From the NCBI GenBank assembly GCA_046533095.1, contig JAJQRA010000034.1, forward strand, positions 1 to 64,000: DNA of 64,000 bases. The letters are read 5' to 3'. The translations under genes and the position numbers were made by a program. Below, in pieces: positions 59,309 through 64,000 of this stretch. The stretch's first letter is position 1. Each line of letters starts with the position of its first letter. Source of the stretch: ZAX-1 sp046533095 (GTDB taxonomy: Bacteria > Bacillota > Clostridia > Lachnospirales > Lachnospiraceae). The notes under the pieces are model-generated. The model did not search any database. It saw nothing but the letters and a program-made list of their open reading frames with translations, and was not told where the DNA came from.

Positions 59309-61879
59309 CTAGGTTGTTGGAGTAACTTTCTTCGTCTTTACTGTTTGCGGTGCAGACCAAGAGCTGTAGATAGTTTTTTTGTCAACTTCCTTAAAGGCAC
59401 GTACCTTGTAATAGTAGGCTTTGTTTGCTTTTAGATTTTTATTGGTAAATTTAAGTATATTTCCCTTCTTTACAACAGTATATTTTCCATCCTTGCTTGT
59501 AGAACGAGAGATTTCGTACCCACTTGCGCCACGTACTTTTTCCCATTTAATCGTTACGCTATTATTGCCGGCTTTTACTTCTGGCTTTGGTGTGCCTGGT
59601 TTGGTCGCTAATTTAATAATTGCCGGTTTTTTTAGTAAAGTATTTTTTCCGTTAACTACACTATATGGGATAATCTGGTAGTAGTATATTGTGCCACTCT
59701 TTAATTTGCTGTCTGTATATTTTATGGTAGCAGCTTTTGAAATGGTTGTTAATGTTTTATAGCTTCCATTTTTGCTAGAGGCGCGTTTGATAACATAGCC
59801 CTTTGCACCGGTTACTTTAGACCATTCCAGTTTAATTGAAGTAGTGGTTTGGGAAGTTTTTTTCACAATTGCGTCAGCAAGATTTACAGTAATGCTAAAA
59901 TCTTTTGTATAATTTGTAGTTGCTGTCTTACCATTTGTTACGGTTGCTGTTACAACTACTGTTCCGACTGCTTTTGTAGTTAACTTATTTCCACTAATTT
60001 TTGCTTTTGTTGTTCCGGCATTTTTAACCTTCCACGTAATTGCGTTATTCGTTGCATAAAATGGAGTAGCTGTTTTTGGCAATGTTAAAGTTGTACCTAC
60101 AGTAGCTGTTTTTGGCACATTGGATATTCCCGTTACTTTGGTGTATGCTGGTGCAGTGTAAACCACTTCACCACCAATAACTGTTGCCAATGCGGTAATA
60201 TCCTTTATTTGGATTTCAGGGCAAGTCATATAGTCACGGTCGATAACTACAAAGTCAGCATATTTTCCAGCTTCAAGCGATCCTTTTATATTTTCCGCAA
60301 ACTGTGCATAAGCGCCCCAAATGGTGTAAGATTTTAATGCTTCTTGACGTGTTAATTTCTGCTCGCCATACCAGCCACTAGGAGGCTGCCCTTGCTGATC
60401 TTGTCTTGTAACAGCCGCATACAGATTATAATAAGGATTAACCAATTCAACAGGAGCATCTGTCCCATTGGCAATGATGCCACCATTGTTAAGCACGGTA
60501 CGCCATGCGTATGAGGATTTAATTCGTTCAGAACCAACTCTTGTTTCTGCCACAGTCATATCAGAAGTTGCATGAACTGTCTGCATGGATGCGATAATAC
60601 CCAGTTTTGTCGCTTTCGGGATATCTTCTGCTGCAACAATCTGGAAATGCTCAATCCGGAAACGGTTGTCTTTCACTTTGCTTTCATTGCCACCGACAGC
60701 AGCTACATAGGCATTGATTGCTTGGCGGACAGCGGCATCGCCAATTGCGTGTGTGGCAACTTGAAAGCCTTCGTCTTTCGCTCGTTTCACGGCCGCATTC
60801 ATTTGAGCATCTGTCATACGTGGAATACCAGTAGTATGGTCATCGCTGTATTCTTCAATCATGGAAGCGCTTCTTGAGCCAAGCGAACCATCTGCTACAA
60901 TTTTAACACCGTTAAACGCCAGTTTGCCATCGCCAAGAACATCTTTTGTTGGCTTCTTCCCGGCATCTATATATTTTTTATCTTCATTTGTAACATATGC
61001 AAGCATCTCATATGCGCGAACGTTCAGCTTGCCATCTTGATAAGCTTTTGTCAGTATGTTTGAGTCGGCATAAGTGATAGCCATATCGGCAAGGGAAGTG
61101 ATTCCATAAGAAATAAGGTGCTTGTCTGCCAATATATAACGTGCCGTAGTGCGTTCTGCTGATACAATTGCTGCTACATTATTAACAAGTGGCATGGCAG
61201 TTTCTCTCAAGATACCTGTAGGTTCGCCATCAAGACCTTTTATAATATCGCCACCATCTGGATTTGGTGTGTTTTTATCAATGTTGGCCTTTTTAAGTGC
61301 CAACGAGTTGCACCATAAGGAATGATTGTCCGCACGTGTCAATGCCACTGGATTAAGAGGAGCGACTGCATCTAGTTCCGCTTTCGTTGGTGTATTTGGA
61401 AAATCTGAAGCAACACCCCAAGCAGGAGCGGTATCGAGCCAACCTGTGGCTAGAACCCATTCACCTGGACCCAGCCTTTCGGCTTCGGCTTTAACGGCCG
61501 CAAGAATCTCCGCTTTAGGTTTCCAGAAAATGTCAATTTGCTCTTGCTTTGTGCCAATCCTTAAATAGTGCAGATGGCTGTCAATAAGCCCAGGCAATAC
61601 AGTTTTACCTTCTAAATCTACAATTTGAGTACTGTCTGCTTTGTATTTTTCAGCACCATTTTCGTTGCCGACATACAGAAGCTTGTCGCCTTTGACTGCA
61701 AGTGTGGTTGCCGTAGAGAACGTGGCGTCCGCTGTGTAAATATTACCATTTGTGTAGATTGTGTCTGCTGTGTCTGCTTTTGCAGCAGAAGCTGGAATCG
61801 ATGGTAAAATACCACTCACAGCGAGTACAATTGTTAACAGTAAAGCGAATGCTTTTTTCATTTTTTTCATTTTTTTCAT
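59309..61879 (-). CDS. secreted YtcJ-like amidohydrolase with Ig-like and fibronectin-III domains
   Basis: 856 residues. Signal peptide (about 10-33, ends ASA) preceded by a 9-bp repeat that gives MKKMKKMKK. Amidohydrolase domain about 38-610: metal site DSHLHYL, carboxylated-Lys candidate in FNGVKIVADGS, GFQVATHAIGDAA, RIEHFQ and NGTDAPVE. Then a Big_2-like domain (VTGISNVPKTATVGTTLTLP, about 615-700) and two FN3 domains (about 705-785 and 790-850; VTGAKGYVIKRASSKNGSYK, VRGASGYEISRSTSKDGKYT). The substrate class (amide or cyclic N-acyl compound) is unknown. The C-terminal modules may hold it on the wall. No LPxTG. Single-gene unit with a terminator. Confidence 0.9.
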   Translation of the reverse strand: MKKMKKMKKAFALLLTIVLAVSGILPSIPASAAKADTADTIYTNGNIYTADATFSTATTLAVKGDKLLYVGNENGAEKYKADSTQIVDLEGKTVLPGLIDSHLHYLRIGTKQEQIDIFWKPKAEILAAVKAEAERLGPGEWVLATGWLDTAPAWGVASDFPNTPTKAELDAVAPLNPVALTRADNHSLWCNSLALKKANIDKNTPNPDGGDIIKGLDGEPTGILRETAMPLVNNVAAIVSAERTTARYILADKHLISYGITSLADMAITYADSNILTKAYQDGKLNVRAYEMLAYVTNEDKKYIDAGKKPTKDVLGDGKLAFNGVKIVADGSLGSRSASMIEEYSDDHTTGIPRMTDAQMNAAVKRAKDEGFQVATHAIGDAAVRQAINAYVAAVGGNESKVKDNRFRIEHFQIVAAEDIPKATKLGIIASMQTVHATSDMTVAETRVGSERIKSSYAWRTVLNNGGIIANGTDAPVELVNPYYNLYAAVTRQDQQGQPPSGWYGEQKLTRQEALKSYTIWGAYAQFAENIKGSLEAGKYADFVVIDRDYMTCPEIQIKDITALATVIGGEVVYTAPAYTKVTGISNVPKTATVGTTLTLPKTATPFYATNNAITWKVKNAGTTKAKISGNKLTTKAVGTVVVTATVTNGKTATTNYTKDFSITVNLADAIVKKTSQTTTSIKLEWSKVTGAKGYVIKRASSKNGSYKTLTTISKAATIKYTDSKLKSGTIYYYQIIPYSVVNGKNTLLKKPAIIKLATKPGTPKPEVKAGNNSVTIKWEKVRGASGYEISRSTSKDGKYTVVKKGNILKFTNKNLKANKAYYYKVRAFKEVDKKTIYSSWSAPQTVKTKKVTPTT

Positions 61880-62340
61880 TTCCTTCCCTTCTTTCGTGTT
61901 GTTTTAATTGTCTAGGTATACGCGCCCTACCCTCCTTTAAAATAGCATAATCTGTTACTACTAATAATCCCCTCTCTAAGTTAATGCTTTGGCAATTATG
62001 TTGAAAATAATTTGCACAAATAGAATACCACAGAAGTTTATGCTTTGCAATAATTTGACAAGAAAAAATATTCCAAATTTATAAAAAAGTGAATTTTTAT
62101 AAATTTGAAATCAATATTTTAAATTTTTTTGTAATTTTATAACAAAAATGTTATGAAATGAAATAGGATTTGATATTGATGGGGGTTGAAAAGTGAAGCA
62201 CAAACATGCAATTAATACGGAATATGAAAATCAAACCATCAATCAAAATAGTTGCGTTTTTTAATATGCAAAAATAATGGGAAATGGTATAATGTGAACA
62301 CAGTGAACGTTAGGAATGATATATTGATGGAGGTGGGTCA
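61880..62340. other. 461-base gap with the MarR promoter
   Basis: No gene. Extended -10 TGGTATAAT at 62285-62293 is the likely promoter of the MarR gene. GTGAAC-ACA-GTGAAC (62295-62309) just downstream of it is a candidate operator. A TTGACA at 62056-62061 has no well-spaced -10. Confidence 0.5.
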
Positions 62341-62778
62341 GTGGACAGTTATCATACTCTGCATGAGATTCTAGTCAAACTATTTAATGATATTATGGAT
62401 ATCGAGGAGAAAGCAATTATTACGGAAGAATTTAAGGATATATCAAATAAAGATATGCACATAATAGAGGCAATCGGTATTGAAATACCGAAAAATATGT
62501 CAACGGTTGCAAAGTCCTTATCCGTTACGGTAGGGACGTTGACCATTGCCATTAATAGTTTGGTGAAGAAAAATTATGTAAATCGAGTGCGTAGTGAAGA
62601 AGATCGCAGAGTGGTATTAATTTCCCTTTCTAAAAAGGGGAAACATGCATTTGAACACCATAAACGTTTTCATAATGAGATGATAAAAGCAACACTTGAT
62701 GGATTAGATAAAGAACAAACAGAAATATTGGTAAAAGCATTATCTAATTTAAAAGGATTTTTTCATCGCTTTTCGTGA
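62341..62778 (+). CDS. MarR-family regulator (FabT-like)
   Basis: 145 residues, GTG start with GGAGGTGGG upstream. Winged helix with MSTVAKSLSVTVGTLTIAIN and wing VRSEEDRRVVLISLSKKGK. The N-terminal ILVKLFNDIMDIEEKAIITE and KDMHIIEAIG match regulators that precede the fatty-acid synthesis operon in Lachnospiraceae and relatives (FabT type, sensing acyl-ACP). No fab genes follow here; the next gene is mgtE on the opposite strand. It may act on a distant fab cluster, or be an orphan paralogue. Confidence 0.85.
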   Translation: MDSYHTLHEILVKLFNDIMDIEEKAIITEEFKDISNKDMHIIEAIGIEIPKNMSTVAKSLSVTVGTLTIAINSLVKKNYVNRVRSEEDRRVVLISLSKKGKHAFEHHKRFHNEMIKATLDGLDKEQTEILVKALSNLKGFFHRFS

Positions 62779-62843
62779 TGAAAAAAACGTTGCAATCCAC
62801 ATTTATGGTGTTCACAGTAACAAGATTAGGAAGTTTCGTTAAA

Positions 62844-64000
62844 TTACGCTGAAATATTAAGTAAGCGGGTAGCTACTGAAAAATAAATCAATATAGAGCA
62901 GGCATCTACGAGCGTTGTAATCAGTGGAGATGCCATAATTGCAGGATCTAAGTGGACTCTCTTTGCCAAAAGGGGAAGTACCCCACCAATAAATTTTGAG
63001 ATAATAATCGTAGCCATCAAGGTTAATCCTACCACCACTGCGATAGCTAGATCTCGATACATAAGGTAGATACGAAGTGCATTTACAATAGCGAGCGAGA
63101 CACTGACAATCAATGCAATACGAAATTCTTTAAAGATTACCTTAAAAATATCACGAAATTCTACTTCATCTAAAGCAATGCCTCGTATAATCAATGTAGC
63201 ACTTTGCGATCCACAGTTTCCACCAGTATCCATCAGCATCGGAATGAAAGAAACTAAAAGCGGAATTGTGCTAAATGCATCTTCATATCTTGTGATAATC
63301 ATTCCCGTAAACGTAGCCGATATCATTAAAATCAATAGCCATAAAACTCTGTTTCTTGCGTGTTGAAATACCGATGTTTCAAAATAAGATTCATCCGTAG
63401 GGGTTACAGCGGCCATAATGGATAAATCCTCAGTGGTTTCCTCTTCAATAACATCCATTGCATCGTCAAAAGTGATGATTCCTACGAGCCGTTGTTCGGC
63501 ATCAACGATAGGGATAGCCAAAAAATCATATTTCCCGAACATTTTAGCTACTTCTTCTTTGTCCTCATGCGTATGGGCATAGATTACATTTCTTTCCATG
63601 ATTTCTTCAATTTGTTGAGAATCTTCTGCCAATAACAAATCTTTTACGGAAACGAATCCAATTAATTTACGGTTTTCTGTTACATAGCAGGTGTAAATGG
63701 TTTCTTTATCCAATGCAGTGCTTCGTATACGCAAAATAGCCTCGCCTACGGTTAAGTCTTTTTTGATATTCACGTACTCAATTGTCATCATGCTTCCGGC
63801 ACTGTTTTTCGGATAATTGAGTATCTGGTTAATCATCTTGCGGGTCTGCTCATCTGTATTCCTTAAAATACGAGAAACTACATTTGCGGGCATTTCTTCG
63901 ATCATATCAATGGTATCGTCGATAAAGATATCATCTATCACATCACGAAGTTCTCGGTCTGTCAAGGCATCAACTAAAGTCTTTCGCATATCGCGGCTCA
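62844..64000 (-). CDS. mgtE: magnesium transporter MgtE (5' part beyond the window)
   Basis: Partial: the frame is still open at the right edge (SRD before MRKT), so about 60-70 N-terminal residues are missing. MgtE_N repeats (DALTDRELRDVIDDIF, DTIDMIEEMPANVVSRIL), two CBS domains (MMTIEYVNIKKDLTVGEAI to VVDAEQRLVGIITFDDAMD), plug-helix region and five membrane helices with PMLMDTGGNCGSQSATLIIRG, the conserved pore segment. The CBS domains close the channel at high Mg2+. Leftward. Confidence 0.95.
   Translation of the reverse strand, partial: SRDMRKTLVDALTDRELRDVIDDIFIDDTIDMIEEMPANVVSRILRNTDEQTRKMINQILNYPKNSAGSMMTIEYVNIKKDLTVGEAILRIRSTALDKETIYTCYVTENRKLIGFVSVKDLLLAEDSQQIEEIMERNVIYAHTHEDKEEVAKMFGKYDFLAIPIVDAEQRLVGIITFDDAMDVIEEETTEDLSIMAAVTPTDESYFETSVFQHARNRVLWLLILMISATFTGMIITRYEDAFSTIPLLVSFIPMLMDTGGNCGSQSATLIIRGIALDEVEFRDIFKVIFKEFRIALIVSVSLAIVNALRIYLMYRDLAIAVVVGLTLMATIIISKFIGGVLPLLAKRVHLDPAIMASPLITTLVDACSILIYFSVATRLLNISA

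Overview
The window is a low-GC Firmicutes chromosome segment centred on the replication origin, most likely from a spore-forming anaerobe of the Lachnospiraceae or a close relative. The main reasons are the dnaA-dnaN-yaaA-recF-gyrB-gyrA block running leftwards and rpmH-rnpA-yidD-yidC-jag-mnmE-mnmG-rsmG-parA-parB running rightwards from an AT-rich gap at about 18.6-19.3 kb, the DUF4446 and DUF3881 genes after parB, spmA/spmB, and the AT-rich codon use. Genus cannot be fixed from the sequence.

Layout. 1-0.5 kb: a strong leftward promoter with a hairpin-rich leader, probably of an rRNA operon whose genes lie off the left edge, and a tRNA-Ser with its own promoter. 0.5-6.4 kb: an ABC-ATPase relic, an M28 membrane peptidase, a MotA/ExbB-like membrane protein, a two-component system and a nitroreductase. 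6.8-8.5 kb: two-subunit class I fumarate hydratase. 9.1-18.6 kb: gyrA, gyrB, recF, yaaA, dnaN, dnaA. 18.6-27.5 kb: oriC and the rpmH-to-rsmG genes. 27.6-35 kb: an alpha/beta hydrolase with a lost catalytic His, decayed sequence, two perfect parS sites, parAB, DUF4446 and DUF3881. 35-47.7 kb: tRNA-Arg, a long repeat protein, pseudogenes, tRNA-Lys, DUF1638, trmB, a D,D-carboxypeptidase and an AbiE-like toxin-antitoxin pair. 48.2-51.4 kb: an acyl-CoA dehydrogenase/EtfA/rubredoxin fusion followed by a flavodiiron protein. 51.6-56.5 kb: galK-galE-galT divergent from an AraC regulator. 56.5-64 kb: DsbA-like protein, hemerythrin, spmAB, an exported amidohydrolase with Ig/FN3 domains, a FabT-like MarR regulator and mgtE (cut by the right edge).

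Working together: the central genes start replication (DnaA, DnaN, oriC), relax DNA (GyrAB), repair it (RecF), segregate origins (ParAB-parS) and carry out tRNA wobble modification and membrane insertion. The 48-58 kb part holds three genes of probable oxygen/NO handling: the fusion dehydrogenase, the flavodiiron protein and the hemerythrin.

The most unusual property is the repeat content. Gene ends are repeatedly echoed: recF, the MotA-like gene, the response regulator, trmB, rnpA and others are followed by one to three diverged tandem copies of their last codons and stop. Other oddities are 15-bp (5-codon) arrays, one of which makes an about 100-residue GyrA tail, a 96-bp three-hairpin unit found in arrays at two loci 39 kb apart, a terminator amplified into an array, and a 95-bp inverted repeat enclosing the parS-parAB locus.
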